From Rhizobium sp. N324 (GTDB lineage Bacteria > Pseudomonadota > Alphaproteobacteria > Rhizobiales > Rhizobiaceae), in the NCBI RefSeq assembly GCF_001664485.1, contig NZ_CP013630.1, forward strand, positions 995,001 to 1,059,000: DNA of 64,000 nucleotides. Reading direction: 5' to 3'. The position numbers were made by a program, and so were the translations under genes. Positions within the stretch are counted from its first letter, which is position 1, and the number at the start of each line of letters is the position of its first letter. The notes beneath the pieces were generated by a model. The model worked only from the letters and a program-made list of their open reading frames with translations, had not been told where the DNA came from and ran no database searches. Shown one piece after another: positions 1 through 8,151 of the stretch.

Positions 1-371
1 ATCAGCGTCACACGCGCATCTCCCAGGATCTGGAAGAAGCCGGCCGCCTGAAGGCGGAAGCCGACGCTGCCGTCCAGACCTATGAAGGTGAACTGGCCGC
101 TGCCCGCGCCAAGTCCAACGCGATCGGCGCTGCTGCCCGCGACGCCGCCAAAGCCAAGGCTGAGGAAGATCGCCGCGCTGTCGAGGCAAGCCTGTCTGAA
201 AAGATCAAGGCTGCCGAAGTCCGCATCGGCGAGATCAAGGCCAAGGCTTTCGCCGACGTAGGCACTATTGCCGAGGAAACCGCGGCTGCCGTGGTCGATC
301 AGCTGATCGGCGGCTCCGTCGCCAAGGCCGATGTCGCCGCTGCCGTTGCAGCCGCCAAGAAGGAGGCTTGA
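1..371 (+). CDS. atpF2: F0F1 ATP synthase subunit b' (3' part only)
   Basis: The reading frame is open from base 3 to the TGA at 369-371; the 5' end lies outside the window. The 122 visible residues are an Ala/Lys/Glu-rich amphipathic helix, beginning [13 protein letters not shown] and ending AVAAAKKEA, as in the peripheral stalk b' subunit of alphaproteobacterial ATP synthase. This helix joins membrane F0 to F1 and resists rotor torque. The N-terminal membrane anchor is not visible. The b subunit starts 3 bases after the stop, which is the usual b'-b order in alphaproteobacteria that encode a b/b' heterodimer. Assignment rests on composition, context and the b-type C-terminal pattern. Confidence 0.9.
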   Translation, partial: QRHTRISQDLEEAGRLKAEADAAVQTYEGELAAARAKSNAIGAAARDAAKAKAEEDRRAVEASLSEKIKAAEVRIGEIKAKAFADVGTIAEETAAAVVDQLIGGSVAKADVAAAVAAAKKEA

Positions 372-374
372 TCG

Positions 375-866
375 ATGGAATTTGCCTTTGACGCGACTTT
401 CTTCGCCTTTGTCGGCCTCGTCCTGTTCTTGGCGCTGGTCGTTTACCTGAAGGTTCCGGGCATGATGGCGCGCTCCCTCGACGACCGCGCCGACCAGATC
501 CGCAACGAACTGGCTGAAGCCAAGCGCCTGCGCGAGGAGGCCCAGCACCTGCTCGCCGAATACCAGCGCAAGCGCAAGGAAGCGGAAGCCGAAGCGGCCC
601 ATATCGTTGCCGCCGCCGAGCGCGAAGCCGAAATGCTGACCACTGAAGCAAAGAAGAAGACGGAAGAATTCGTCGCCAACCGCACGGCGCTTTCCGAGCA
701 GAAGATCAAGCAGGCAGAGGCCGAGGCGATGAAGGCGGTCCGTTCCGCCGCCGTCGATCTCGCAATCGCTGCCGCTGAAACGGTGCTCGTCAAGCAGGCT
801 GATGCCAAGGTCCAGTCCGAGCTCTTCGGCAATGCCGTCGGCCAGGTCAAGACGCGGCTCAACTGA
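375..866 (+). CDS. atpF: F0F1 ATP synthase subunit b
   Basis: A 163-residue protein. Residues 1-26 hold one hydrophobic segment (FFAFVGLVLFLALVVYL) for membrane anchoring, followed by KVPGMMARSLDDRADQI, the conserved junction after the membrane part of b subunits. The rest is a long charged coiled coil (about residues 38-155). With b' it forms the peripheral stalk of the ATP synthase at the inner membrane. The ATG follows the b' stop by 3 bases, so translation is probably coupled. A strong hairpin terminator lies 20 bases downstream, marking the end of the atp operon. Length is normal for the family. Confidence 0.96.
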   Translation: MEFAFDATFFAFVGLVLFLALVVYLKVPGMMARSLDDRADQIRNELAEAKRLREEAQHLLAEYQRKRKEAEAEAAHIVAAAEREAEMLTTEAKKKTEEFVANRTALSEQKIKQAEAEAMKAVRSAAVDLAIAAAETVLVKQADAKVQSELFGNAVGQVKTRLN

Positions 867-886
867 GCGGTATCGAATGGAATAGG

Positions 887-915
887 AAAAGGCCGGGCAT
901 GTCCCGGCCTTTTCT
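887..915 (+). terminator. Intrinsic terminator of the atp operon
   Basis: Perfect GC-rich stem AAGGCCGGG / CCCGGCCTT with a short loop (CATGT), preceded by A residues and followed by TTTTC, 20 bases after the atpF stop. It is a classical rho-independent terminator. The A-run on the other side could also let it work on the minus strand, but the next minus-strand gene (rnhB) is separated from it by a repeat element. Confidence 0.85.
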
Positions 916-972
916 TGTTGACAGATCTTTTTATGAAATCCGAGCCTGTCCGGTTGAGGTTAGCTTGGCAAG

Positions 973-1100
973 CCCCCTCCCCAACCCCTCCCCACAAGGG
1001 GGAGGGGGTTAACCTACGGCCCCGGCTGCATTCAATCCTGAACGCAGATCATGCGGCTGGCTCTAGCCCCTCCCCCTTGTGGGGAGGGGTTGGGGAGGGG
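973..1100. repeat. RIME-like element, type 1 copy A
   Basis: Two large G/C-rich arms in inverted orientation: 973-1008 (CCCCTCCCCACAAGGGGGAG core) and 1067-1100 (CTCCCCCTTGTGGGGAGGGG core) separated by about 58 bases. Each arm can also fold on itself around CCCC-ACAA-GGGG. The same paired structure recurs at 3990-4138, 13062-13199 and 38523-38694. This resembles the Rhizobium intergenic mosaic elements, defined by two palindromes. It fills the atpF-rnhB convergent gap. No coding potential is evident. Confidence 0.8.
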
Positions 1101-1134
1101 ACTTAAGCAGCTCTCGGCAGTCTGAACCCCAGAC

Positions 1135-1824
1135 CTATTCCGAAATCAGTTCGTCCATCTCAGGACCGCCCTCGACCTTGCGCAGCGGCCGAAAGCTCAT
1201 CCGGTGCAGGGAGCAGGGGCCGAGCTTCTCGATGCCGGCGCGGTGCTGCGCCGTGCCGTAGCCGACATGGGCGGCAAAGCCGTAATCCGGAAAGACGTGA
1301 TGCGCGCGCGCCATCATCCGGTCGCGTGTGACCTTGGCGACGATCGAGGCGGCGGCGATCGAGACCGAGCGGGCATCGCCCTTGACGACAGCCTGCCCGG
1401 GGCAATCGAGGCCGGGCGGCACGTCGAGCCCGTCGGTCAGCACGTAGCTTGCCGGTATGGCGAGGCTGCAGATGGCGCGACGCATGGCGTCGAGACTCGC
1501 TTTGCGGATATCCGTCTCGTCGATGCGCGTCGAGCTGGAGGAGGCGATCGAAACCGTGGCGGTCGCCAGGATCTGCGCGAACAGTTCCTCGCGCCGCTGC
1601 GCCGAAAGCTGCTTGGAATCGTTCAGACCCTCCGGGATGCGCTTTGGATCGAGGATGACGGCGGCCGCGACAACAGGCCCGGCCAGCGGCCCCCGGCCTG
1701 CCTCGTCGGCGCCGGCAACCGGCCAGTGGCCGGCCTTGCGGGCCTTGAGCTCCAGCCGGAAGTCCGGCACCAGGGGAGCCGCTTGGAAAAGCTGGGGAGA
1801 ATCGGGTGGCGTGCGAGGTCTCAT
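1135..1824 (-). CDS. rnhB: Ribonuclease HII
   Basis: A 229-residue protein that removes RNA from RNA-DNA hybrids (primers, misincorporated ribonucleotides). The type 2 RNase H core is clear: [19 protein letters not shown] (residues about 37-56, catalytic Asp-Glu of the [12 protein letters not shown] motif), LNDSKQLS, the VVKGD motif and [15 protein letters not shown], then [11 protein letters not shown]. Length is typical. The N-terminal 30 residues before the core are variable in the family, so the start could be slightly downstream. It converges on the atp operon across a RIME-like element; atp/rnhB proximity is common in Rhizobiaceae. Confidence 0.96.
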   Translation of the reverse strand: MRPRTPPDSPQLFQAAPLVPDFRLELKARKAGHWPVAGADEAGRGPLAGPVVAAAVILDPKRIPEGLNDSKQLSAQRREELFAQILATATVSIASSSSTRIDETDIRKASLDAMRRAICSLAIPASYVLTDGLDVPPGLDCPGQAVVKGDARSVSIAAASIVAKVTRDRMMARAHHVFPDYGFAAHVGYGTAQHRAGIEKLGPCSLHRMSFRPLRKVEGGPEMDELISE

Positions 1825-1990
1825 GCGGCTGAACCTCGCACGCCAACCCGATTGCCCGCAAGTCCCCGATCAGGGCGGCGCTCGGGGACCGGGTCCGGCG
1901 GATGGTGGCGGTCGGTGCCATCCGCGGGAATTGCGCTCGGGGCTCGAAAACAGGGCGGTTTTTCTGAGCAGCCGATGCGCAAGCTTCAAG

Positions 1991-2116
1991 CAATTCCTGG
2001 AAAAGCGCGGCACGATTTCCATCCGGAATTGCGCAAAAAGTCAAAAAAACAATTCCAGGAAAACTGCGGCGCGGTTTTTCCCAGGCAAAGCGCGAAGCGC
2101 TTTTGCCAAGAATTGC
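1991..2116. repeat. Tandem CAATTCC...GGAATTG palindromic repeats
   Basis: Part of the 306-base gap between rnhB and the radical-SAM gene. Two related units: 1991-2031 starts CAATTCCTGGAAAAG and ends CCGGAATTG; 2050-2116 starts CAATTCCAGGAAAAC and ends AAGAATTG. Each unit has inverted ends and an inner AAAA/TTTT half-match, typical of the short palindromic motifs (ABC-type) scattered in rhizobial genomes. The gap before 1991 (1825-1990) shows no gene or clear signal. A separate hairpin with AAGCGC/GCGCTT is embedded near 2086-2105. Confidence 0.65.
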
Positions 2117-2130
2117 TTAAAGAACAAAGC

Positions 2131-3306
2131 CTAGAGCAGCGACAGCTGCACGCCGCTGCCATCAGGCGGCACGAACAGATCGTCGCGCAGCGGCATGCCG
2201 CGCCGCGTAAGGCCGAAACGCCTGGCGGCCATTTCAAAGCGCCGGGCGATCTGCCAGGCATAGGGACCGGCGCCCTTCATGCGCTTGCCGAATTCGGCAT
2301 CGTAATCCTTGCCGCCGCGCATCGAGCGCACCAGCGACATCACATGCCGGTAGCGATCGGGATAATGCTGCAGCAGCCAGTCGCGGAAGAGCGGGCTGAC
2401 CTCGAGCGGCAGTCTCAGGATGACATAGCTCGCCTCGGCGGCGCCGGCCGCCTTGGCCGATTCGAGGATGCGCTCCAGCTCATGATCGTTCAGCGCCGGG
2501 ATCAGCGGCGCAGCCATCACAGCCGTCTGGATGCCCGCTTCCGACAGCGTGTGAATGGTCTCCAGCCGCCGCGGCGGCGTCGCGGCGCGCGGTTCCATCG
2601 TCCGGGCAAGCTTGCGGTCGAGCGTGGTCACGGAGATACCGACACGCACCAGGTTCTTCGCCGCCATCTCCTGCAGAATGTCGAGATCGCGCAGGATCAT
2701 CGCCGACTTGGTGACGATCGAGACCGGATGATTCGCCTTGTTCAACACCTCGAGAATGCCGCGCATGATGCGCCATTCCTTCTCGACCGGCTGATAGGGG
2801 TCGGTATTGGTGCCGATCGCGATCGCTCGCACCTTGTAACCCGGCTTGGCAAGTTCGCGCTCCAGCAGTTTTGCCGCATCCGGCTTGGCAAACAGCTTCG
2901 TCTCGAAATCGAGCCCCGCCGAAAGACCCATATAGGCATGCGTCGGCCGGGCGAAACAATAGATGCAGCCATGCTCGCAGCCACGATAGGGATTGATCGA
3001 GCGGTCGAAGCCAATGTCGGGCGATTCGTTGCGGGTGATGGCCGTGCGCGGCTTCTCGATCTGCACGTCCGTCTTGAACGGCGGAAGCTCTTCCAGCGTC
3101 TGCCAGCCGTCGTCGAAGGTCTCGCGCTGCAGCGCCTCGAAGCGTCCCGACGGATTCAATCCCGCCCCACGCCCGCGGCGCCGGTCGACCTCGATTCTCA
3201 GACCGGAGGACACGATCATCGCATCGGCAATATCTGCCGTATTGGCAGGCGCGAATGCGGCCTGCCCTGCCAGGGACTGCTCTCTCATCGGATTCTCCCG
3301 CGGCAA
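2131..3306 (-). CDS. PA0069/Rv2578c-type radical SAM protein
   Basis: A 391-residue radical-SAM enzyme. The cluster-binding motif is RGCEHGCIYCFAR (about residues 110-122: CxxxCxxC), preceded by SINPYRGCEHG; then IGTNTDPYQPVEK and SIVTKSAMILRD, typical of the family often annotated as spore-photolyase-related or Rv2578c/PA0069 radical SAM. The substrate of this family is not established. A C-terminal SPASM domain is not evident. A GAAC-N7-GAAC LexA-type box lies 52 bases upstream of the start, which fits a role in the DNA-damage response. It is transcribed toward rnhB but separated by repeats. Confidence 0.9.
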   Translation of the reverse strand: MPRENPMREQSLAGQAAFAPANTADIADAMIVSSGLRIEVDRRRGRGAGLNPSGRFEALQRETFDDGWQTLEELPPFKTDVQIEKPRTAITRNESPDIGFDRSINPYRGCEHGCIYCFARPTHAYMGLSAGLDFETKLFAKPDAAKLLERELAKPGYKVRAIAIGTNTDPYQPVEKEWRIMRGILEVLNKANHPVSIVTKSAMILRDLDILQEMAAKNLVRVGISVTTLDRKLARTMEPRAATPPRRLETIHTLSEAGIQTAVMAAPLIPALNDHELERILESAKAAGAAEASYVILRLPLEVSPLFRDWLLQHYPDRYRHVMSLVRSMRGGKDYDAEFGKRMKGAGPYAWQIARRFEMAARRFGLTRRGMPLRDDLFVPPDGSGVQLSLL

Positions 3307-3357
3307 AAGCCATCGCTTCCGCCCGTTTTGATGATTAAATTCCTATCCGCAAAACAA

Positions 3358-3372
3358 GAACAATGCAAGAAC
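3358..3372 (-). promoter_or_regulatory. LexA (SOS) box upstream of the radical-SAM gene
   Basis: Exact direct repeat GAACAATGCAAGAAC, that is GAAC-N7-GAAC (GTTC-N7-GTTC on the coding strand of the radical-SAM gene). This is the alphaproteobacterial LexA operator consensus established in Rhizobium and Rhodobacter. It sits 52-66 bases upstream of the radical-SAM start, where it could overlap a weak -35 (TTGCAT) with a poor -10 (TAGGAA) 17 bases on. It is also 55 bases upstream of the divergent glycosyltransferase-like gene, so it could act on either. Confidence 0.65.
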
Positions 3373-3426
3373 AAAATACGGAAAACGCCGCTGGCAAAAA
3401 TTTGTGCGGCGCATTATGAATGACCA

Positions 3427-3945
3427 ATGTTGACGGTTGTTCTCGAATGCCGGGATCAGGAATCTGAGCTGGCCCAGACTCTATCGGTATTGGTGGCAGG
3501 TGCCGTGGAGGGGCTCGTCAGCGATGTGATCGTGCTCGATCATGGATCGCGCGACGGCACCTCGCGGGTCGCCGACGCCGCCGGCTGCCGGTTTCTTTTA
3601 CAATGGGATATCAAGGACATCCTCCGCTCCGCCCGCGGCGAATGGCTGCTCTTCATCGAGCCGGGCGCCCGGCCCCAGGCCGGCTGGATCGACGAGATCG
3701 CCGAATATATGGCGCTCAACAAGCTGCCGGCGCGCTTCACCGCCTCGCGCGGCTATCGGCGCCCGTTTTTCCAGCGCGTCGGCCGGGCGACGCCGCCGCT
3801 GGAACTCGGTTTGCTGATGCCGAAGAACCAGGCGCTCGCCGCCGCCCAAAGCGGCATGGCCCTTGCCGAATTCGCCAAGGGCCAGAAGCCGCGCAAGCTC
3901 GCCAGCGAACTGATTCCGTCCTGGGTGGCGCGCGCGGCGCGGTAA
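3427..3945 (+). CDS. Small GT2-like glycosyltransferase
   Basis: A 172-residue protein with a shortened GT-A nucleotide-sugar fold: MLTVVLECRDQESELAQTL at the N-terminus (first beta strand and helix), VIVLDHGSRDGTSRVADAAGC (variant of the DDGSxD loop, residues about 36-56), and EWLLFIEPGARPQAGW (position of the DxD motif, here lacking a clear DxD). The missing DxD and short length suggest a reduced or regulatory member. Acceptor and donor are unknown. No membrane segment is seen. The start ATG at 3427 follows a divergent promoter region shared with the radical-SAM gene. Confidence 0.7.
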   Translation: MLTVVLECRDQESELAQTLSVLVAGAVEGLVSDVIVLDHGSRDGTSRVADAAGCRFLLQWDIKDILRSARGEWLLFIEPGARPQAGWIDEIAEYMALNKLPARFTASRGYRRPFFQRVGRATPPLELGLLMPKNQALAAAQSGMALAEFAKGQKPRKLASELIPSWVARAAR

Positions 3946-3989
3946 GATCTCGGTCATCCCACGGCTGGCCGGTTTCCACCGCCCAAAAA

Positions 3990-4138
3990 CCCCTCCCCAC
4001 AAGGGGAGGGGCTAACCTGCCGCACCGCTTCCCGTAACCGTCTGTCGAACGGCAGCAGCCCAGCAGACCTCGCCTTTTGATCGCTGCCGGACACCACAGC
4101 TTAGTCCCTCCCCCTTGTGGGGAGGGGTTGGGGAGGGG
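3990..4138. repeat. RIME-like element, type 1 copy B
   Basis: Left arm 3990-4011 (CCCCTCCCCACAAGGGGAGG) is followed by CTAACCTGCCGC; right arm 4105-4138 (CCTCCCCCTTGTGGGGAGG and a GGTTGGGGAGGGG tail). The left arm lacks the outer CCCCTCCCCAA block present in copies C and D, so this copy is trimmed. It occupies the 387-base gap after the glycosyltransferase-like gene. The remainder up to 4332 holds the leader of the next gene, with a TATAAT hexamer at 4203-4208 and no recognisable -35. Confidence 0.8.
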
Positions 4139-4332
4139 TTTTCTCGAAGATGTGAGTCGCCGGTCTCCATCGCACAAAGATGGCGCCCAATAGGATTTCG
4201 CGCTATAATTCGCCCATGGCGCCGTCGAAGCGCCGCGCTTCGCAACGGATGGCCATGGAATGCCGGTGGACGGCAGAATAGGTCGGCGACAATCTCCTCT
4301 TCTGCCGGGTTCCCGGCGAAAGGAGGTGCGTC

Positions 4333-4647
4333 ATGGTACGCAATATGGTTTACGGCCTCGTCGCCGTCATATTGCCGACATTGGTGATCGCGCATCCGCA
4401 TTCGGCAGCATCGCAGACGATGCTCAGTTGCGCAGGCCGATCCGATGTCGTCAATTTCCTCGACAAGAACTTCGCTGAAAAGCTGACAGCGGTCGGACTG
4501 GTCAACCAGAACGCCGTTCTCGAGGTCTATGCCGCCGAAAGCGGAACCTGGACACTCGTCGTCACGGATGTCCACGGCATCAGCTGCATCCTGCTGTCGG
4601 GTGACAGCTGGGAAACGATGCCGGCTCTGCCGGGCCTTGCCACCTAG
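4333..4647 (+). CDS. Small exported protein of unknown function
   Basis: A 104-residue protein with a likely Sec signal (MVRNMVYGLVAVILPTLVIAHPHSAASQ) and a compact mature part of about 75 residues containing two cysteines (LSCAGR and GISCILL) that could form a disulfide. The mature part (QNAVLEVYAAESGTWTLVVTDVHGISCILLSGDSWE) resembles small periplasmic proteins common in Rhizobiales, but I cannot name a family. The ATG is strongly supported by a near-perfect Shine-Dalgarno (AAAGGAGGTG, 6 bases upstream). A small hairpin (GCCGGGTTCCCGGC) directly precedes the ribosome binding site and may affect translation. Confidence 0.8.
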   Translation: MVRNMVYGLVAVILPTLVIAHPHSAASQTMLSCAGRSDVVNFLDKNFAEKLTAVGLVNQNAVLEVYAAESGTWTLVVTDVHGISCILLSGDSWETMPALPGLAT

Positions 4648-4665
4648 CGGGCCGGGTTAGGCCGC

Positions 4666-5220
4666 CTATTTTGTCGCGCCGCGCTTCAGGTGCTCGTCCA
4701 GGCGCGGCATGATCTCGACGAAATTGCAGGGAACGCTGCGGTAGTCGAGCTGCCCTTTCAGAATGCCGTCCCAGGCATCCCGGCAGGCGCCGGGCGAGCC
4801 CGGCAGCGCAAAGATGAAGGTGGCGTTGGCGACGCCGGCCGTGGCGCGAGACTGGATCGTCGCCGTGCCGATCTTCTCATAGGAAATACGGTGGAAGACG
4901 GCGGAAAAGCCGTCCATGCGCTTTTCGAACAAAGGCTCCAGCGCCTCCGGCGTCACATCGCGGCCGGTAAAGCCGGTGCCGCCCGTGGTGATGACGACGT
5001 CGATCTCATCCCGCTCGGTCCAGGCCTTCACCCGTGAGGCGATTTTTTCGCGGTCGTCCGGCTCGATCGCGCGGTCGATCAGCCGGTGGCCTGCTTCCAC
5101 GATCCGCTCCGCCAGTGTGTCGCCTGACTTGTCCGTCTCCGGCGTGCGCGTATCCGAGACGGTGAGGATCGCAATGCCGACGGCGATGAAGGGCCGCTTT
5201 TCGTCCAGTCCTGCCATCAC
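4666..5220 (-). CDS. moaB: Molybdopterin adenylyltransferase-like protein MoaB
   Basis: A 184-residue MoaB/Mog-fold protein for molybdenum cofactor biosynthesis (adenylylation of molybdopterin). Hallmarks: ILTVSDTRTPETDKSGDTLAERI near residues 18-40, VVITTGGTGFTGRDVTPEAL (about 77-96; MPT-binding TGGTG loop), and FALPGSPGACRDAWD (about 139-153). Translation starts at GTG 5220 or ATG 5217; the ispE stop (TGA, 5217-5219) overlaps the start, so the two are translationally coupled in the order ispE-moaB. Length matches the family. Confidence 0.93.
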   Translation of the reverse strand: MMAGLDEKRPFIAVGIAILTVSDTRTPETDKSGDTLAERIVEAGHRLIDRAIEPDDREKIASRVKAWTERDEIDVVITTGGTGFTGRDVTPEALEPLFEKRMDGFSAVFHRISYEKIGTATIQSRATAGVANATFIFALPGSPGACRDAWDGILKGQLDYRSVPCNFVEIMPRLDEHLKRGATK

Positions 5221-6077
5221 TTGCCTCCCGAAACGGTTTCCGTCGCCTGGAAATACCAGTCGGGTCGCTCGTCGTGAAGAGCTGCCGCCGCATCTTGCGC
5301 TTCCGCCATGCTCGCAAATATGCCGAAACAGGTGGCGCCGGAGCCGGACATGCGGGTGAGCAAAGCGCCGCGCGCCCGCAGCATCGCCGAGATGACCGCA
5401 ATCTCCGGCATCAGCTCGCGCGCCGGCGGCTCCAGGTCGTTGCGGGCAGCAGCTATCACGTCAAGCCAGTCGGCACTCCCGGCAAGAGCCGGAGCGAGGC
5501 TCAGAGCCGGATTGTTCTTTGCCGCCAGCCGGCGGAAAACCTCCGGTGTCGACACCCCTTTCAACGGATTGGCGAGTACCATGGCAAAGGCCGGCAGATC
5601 AGGCACGGCTGCGATCTCTTCGCCGATGCCGCGGGCAATCAGCGGCCGGCTCTCAAGACACATCGGCACATCGGCGCCGAGCTTCAGCGCGATGCCGGCG
5701 AGCGCCTCCGGTGGCAGGCTCATGCCCCAGAGCCGCATCAGCCCGCGCAGCGCCGCGGCCGCATCGGCCGAGCCGCCGCCGATGCCGGCGGCAACAGGCA
5801 GGTTCTTTTCCAGGTGGATATGGACGGGGAAGGCGAGGGCGCCGACCGCCTCGCGCAGGAGATCGCGTGCCCGCAGCACCAGATTGGTGCCGCCATCGCC
5901 GGCAAGCATCTCGCCGAAACGGCCCGACAGGGTGAAGGCGTCGGCCTGTGACGGCAGGAAACCCAGCCGGTCGCCGCAATCGGCGAAGGTCACCAGCATA
6001 TCGAGCAGATGATAGCCATCTGCCCGCTGGCCCGTCACATGCAAAGCGAGGTTGATCTTCGCGCGCGCCGCTTCCAT
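5217..6077 (-). CDS. ispE: 4-diphosphocytidyl-2-C-methyl-D-erythritol kinase
   Basis: IspE phosphorylates CDP-ME in the MEP isoprenoid pathway. GHMP-kinase signatures: ARAKINLALHVTGQRADGYH at the N-terminus, PVAAGIGGGSADAAAALRGL (ATP-binding glycine-rich loop) and a C-terminal LTRMSGSGATCFGIF. I chose the ATG at 6077 (286 residues, MEAARAKINL). The frame stays open to 6128, but those 17 extra residues (MMSSENRSHFSASCFGV) are encoded entirely by the palindromic repeat at 6084-6134. Neither start has a strong ribosome binding site. The gene overlaps moaB by 4 bases, and dxs of the same pathway lies at 57-59 kb. Confidence 0.93.
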   Translation of the reverse strand: MEAARAKINLALHVTGQRADGYHLLDMLVTFADCGDRLGFLPSQADAFTLSGRFGEMLAGDGGTNLVLRARDLLREAVGALAFPVHIHLEKNLPVAAGIGGGSADAAAALRGLMRLWGMSLPPEALAGIALKLGADVPMCLESRPLIARGIGEEIAAVPDLPAFAMVLANPLKGVSTPEVFRRLAAKNNPALSLAPALAGSADWLDVIAAARNDLEPPARELMPEIAVISAMLRARGALLTRMSGSGATCFGIFASMAEAQDAAAALHDERPDWYFQATETVSGGK

Positions 6078-6083
6078 GACGCC

Positions 6084-6134
6084 GAAGCATGATGCCGAAA
6101 AGTGTGAGCGGTTTTCGGATGACATCATGCTCTA
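6084..6134. repeat. Palindromic repeat GCATGATGCCGAAAA...TTTTCGGATGACATCATGC
   Basis: Nested inverted repeat: outer GCATGATG (6087-6094) with CATCATGC (6123-6130), inner CCGAAAA with TTTTCGG around GTGTGAGCGG. A nearly identical copy lies at 10299-10350 and a diverged one at 59191-59236. It directly abuts the ispE start and extends the open frame of ispE by 17 codons. Such 50-base palindromes are dispersed in rhizobial intergenic DNA. Confidence 0.8.
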
Positions 6135-6184
6135 TTTCTTTAATTCACCCTCGGCCAGGCCCTCTTCAGGCAAGCGTCCCCCGG

Positions 6185-8017
6185 TCAGGATTTCTTGTCG
6201 ACCGGCGGCGGGGTGACGGGGGCGGGGTCCGGCTGCTTCTTGTCGGCCGCCTTGGCATCATCGCTGACGGCGGGCAAGCCGTTGGCGACCTTGTCCTTGA
6301 TCTTCGGGATCTCGGCGGCTTCGGGCTCGGAGGCGAGCGCCCGGTTCCACTGATAGACGGCCTCGAGCTTGCGGCCGACGCGCCAATAGGCGTCGCCGAG
6401 ATGGTCGTTGATCGTCGCGTCGCCGGCCTTGATCTGGGCCGCCCGCTCCAGCTCGTCGACGGCGTCGTCGAAACGGTTGAGGCGGAAATAGGCCCAGCCG
6501 AGCGAATCGATGATGTAGCCATCGTCGGGGCGAAGGTCGACGGCCTTCTTGATCATGGCGAGGCCTTCGTCGAGGTTGCGGTTCATGTCGATCCAGGAAT
6601 AGCCGAGATAGTTCAGCACCTGCGGCTGGTCGGGATTGAGTTCCAGCGCCTTGCGGAAATTCGGCTCCGCCTGGTCCCACTTCTTCAGCCGCTCATAGGC
6701 AATGCCCCGTTGGAAGAAGACGCTCCAGTTGGCACGGCCGGCAATGGGACCGATCGCTTCGACCGCCTTGTCGTAATTGGCAGCCATCGCCTCGTAGTCC
6801 TTGGCGTCGGAGAGCACGCTGCCATAGGCGAGGTAGCTGCGGATATCCTTCGGGTCGGAGGCGATCAGCGCCTGCAGGTGTTTGCGTGCCTCGTCCACCT
6901 TGCCGCCCTGGGCAAGGGCGAGGCCGAGCTGCAGCTCGGAGATGCGCCGCATCGGCGAATTCTCCGGCACCTTCTTGTAGAGCGCGATGGCGCGGTCCAT
7001 CTGGTTCTGCTTCTCGGCGATGCCGCCGAGCAGCACCAGCGTATCGGCGCTGTTCGGGTCGAGCGCATTGGCGGTCTGCAGGTAAAGCGAAACGATGTCC
7101 TCGGCGCCGTCGCGGTTCAGCGCGCCGCCGACCGAAAACAGCACGCCGGCAGCGCCTTCTTCGGCCGTCTTGACCTGCTGCTCCTGTTTCTCATCCTTTT
7201 CGATACTGTCGCGCAGCGCGTTCAGCGGCGCATAGTTCGGCAGCAGATTGTCGCCGACGGAAACGGCGTCGAGCGCCTTCTGCTTGTTGCCTTGTGCCGC
7301 TTCGAGGCGGGCAAGCGCCATCACCGCGCGCATGAAGGTGTCGGGCGCCGTCGCCCCGCCTTCCTTGTCGAGCACGGCATCGTTCAGATGCTTTCGGGCG
7401 GATTTCACGTCGCCGGTGGCGATGGCGATGGCGCCGGCATTGTAATTCTGGAAGATGCGGACCCAGTCCGGCCCCTTCATCTTCTCGACCATGGCAAGCG
7501 CCTCCTTGCCGCGGCCGGCGCCGACCCGGGCCCAGGCGAGCAGCAGGTCGTTCATCATCCGGTCGAGATCGTTCGGCCCCTTATATTTCAGGATGGCCTC
7601 GGCGCTCTTGTAGTCGTCGCGGCGCATGGCATCCATTCCGCGCACGATCGTGGTGATGCGCTCGACGGAAGGATCGCCCTTCAGGTCGTTGGCATATTTG
7701 ACACCTTCCTTGATGTCGCCGTTGAGCAGCAGCGAGATCATCAGCCGCTGGCGGATCTCGGGATTGCCGGGCTCGATCTGCAGCGCCTTCTCATAGAGTT
7801 CGATCGCCGTTTCATAGTCGTGATCGACATCGGCGGTGCGCGCCGCAAGGAAGGCGCCGGAGAAGGTGGTAACGCTATCGGCATTGAAGCTATCGGTCTT
7901 CTCCGCATCGCCCGGCTTGGCCGCATCCTCGGCATTCACGCCGCCGACACCGCTGAGCGAAAGGACAGCGGCAAGCGCTGCGCTCGTAAGAAGACGGATG
8001 GCAAATCTCTGCCGCAT
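6185..8017 (-). CDS. Exported TPR-repeat protein
   Basis: A 610-residue protein with a Sec signal peptide (MRQRFAIRLLTSAALAAVLSLSGVGGVNA, cleavage likely before EDA) and many tetratricopeptide repeats, for example YETAIELYEKALQIEPGNPE, WDQAEPNFRKALELNPDQPQ, LGYSWIDMNRNLDEGLAMIKKA and FDDAVDELERAAQIKAGDAT. The C-terminus is Pro/Lys-rich (PAPVTPPPVDKKS). It is probably a periplasmic or membrane-associated scaffold; related proteins are conserved in Rhizobiales without a firm function. It lies upstream of ispE and moaB on the same strand, separated by 107 bases that contain a repeat. Confidence 0.85.
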   Translation of the reverse strand: MRQRFAIRLLTSAALAAVLSLSGVGGVNAEDAAKPGDAEKTDSFNADSVTTFSGAFLAARTADVDHDYETAIELYEKALQIEPGNPEIRQRLMISLLLNGDIKEGVKYANDLKGDPSVERITTIVRGMDAMRRDDYKSAEAILKYKGPNDLDRMMNDLLLAWARVGAGRGKEALAMVEKMKGPDWVRIFQNYNAGAIAIATGDVKSARKHLNDAVLDKEGGATAPDTFMRAVMALARLEAAQGNKQKALDAVSVGDNLLPNYAPLNALRDSIEKDEKQEQQVKTAEEGAAGVLFSVGGALNRDGAEDIVSLYLQTANALDPNSADTLVLLGGIAEKQNQMDRAIALYKKVPENSPMRRISELQLGLALAQGGKVDEARKHLQALIASDPKDIRSYLAYGSVLSDAKDYEAMAANYDKAVEAIGPIAGRANWSVFFQRGIAYERLKKWDQAEPNFRKALELNPDQPQVLNYLGYSWIDMNRNLDEGLAMIKKAVDLRPDDGYIIDSLGWAYFRLNRFDDAVDELERAAQIKAGDATINDHLGDAYWRVGRKLEAVYQWNRALASEPEAAEIPKIKDKVANGLPAVSDDAKAADKKQPDPAPVTPPPVDKKS

Positions 8018-8151
8018 TAGGAAACCTTTCTTCGACAGCGTCCCGACAATGGTGCCGGTCGCAAAAATCAGTTGTGCTCACTGATTCACAACAGGATGGC
8101 TTTTTTGAAGCGCCGCCGCAAGAAATTCAGACTGCGATCAAGGACGTTTGA

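Noticed and set aside
1204..3423. A 739-codon plus-strand frame opposite rnhB and the radical-SAM gene
   Set aside because: Arg/Gly/Asp-rich composition of an antisense shadow in high-GC DNA; no domain, no ribosome binding site.
6089..8020. A 643-codon plus-strand frame opposite the TPR gene
   Set aside because: Antisense shadow of the TPR protein; composition (Val/Asp/Arg-rich) is typical of reversed coding.
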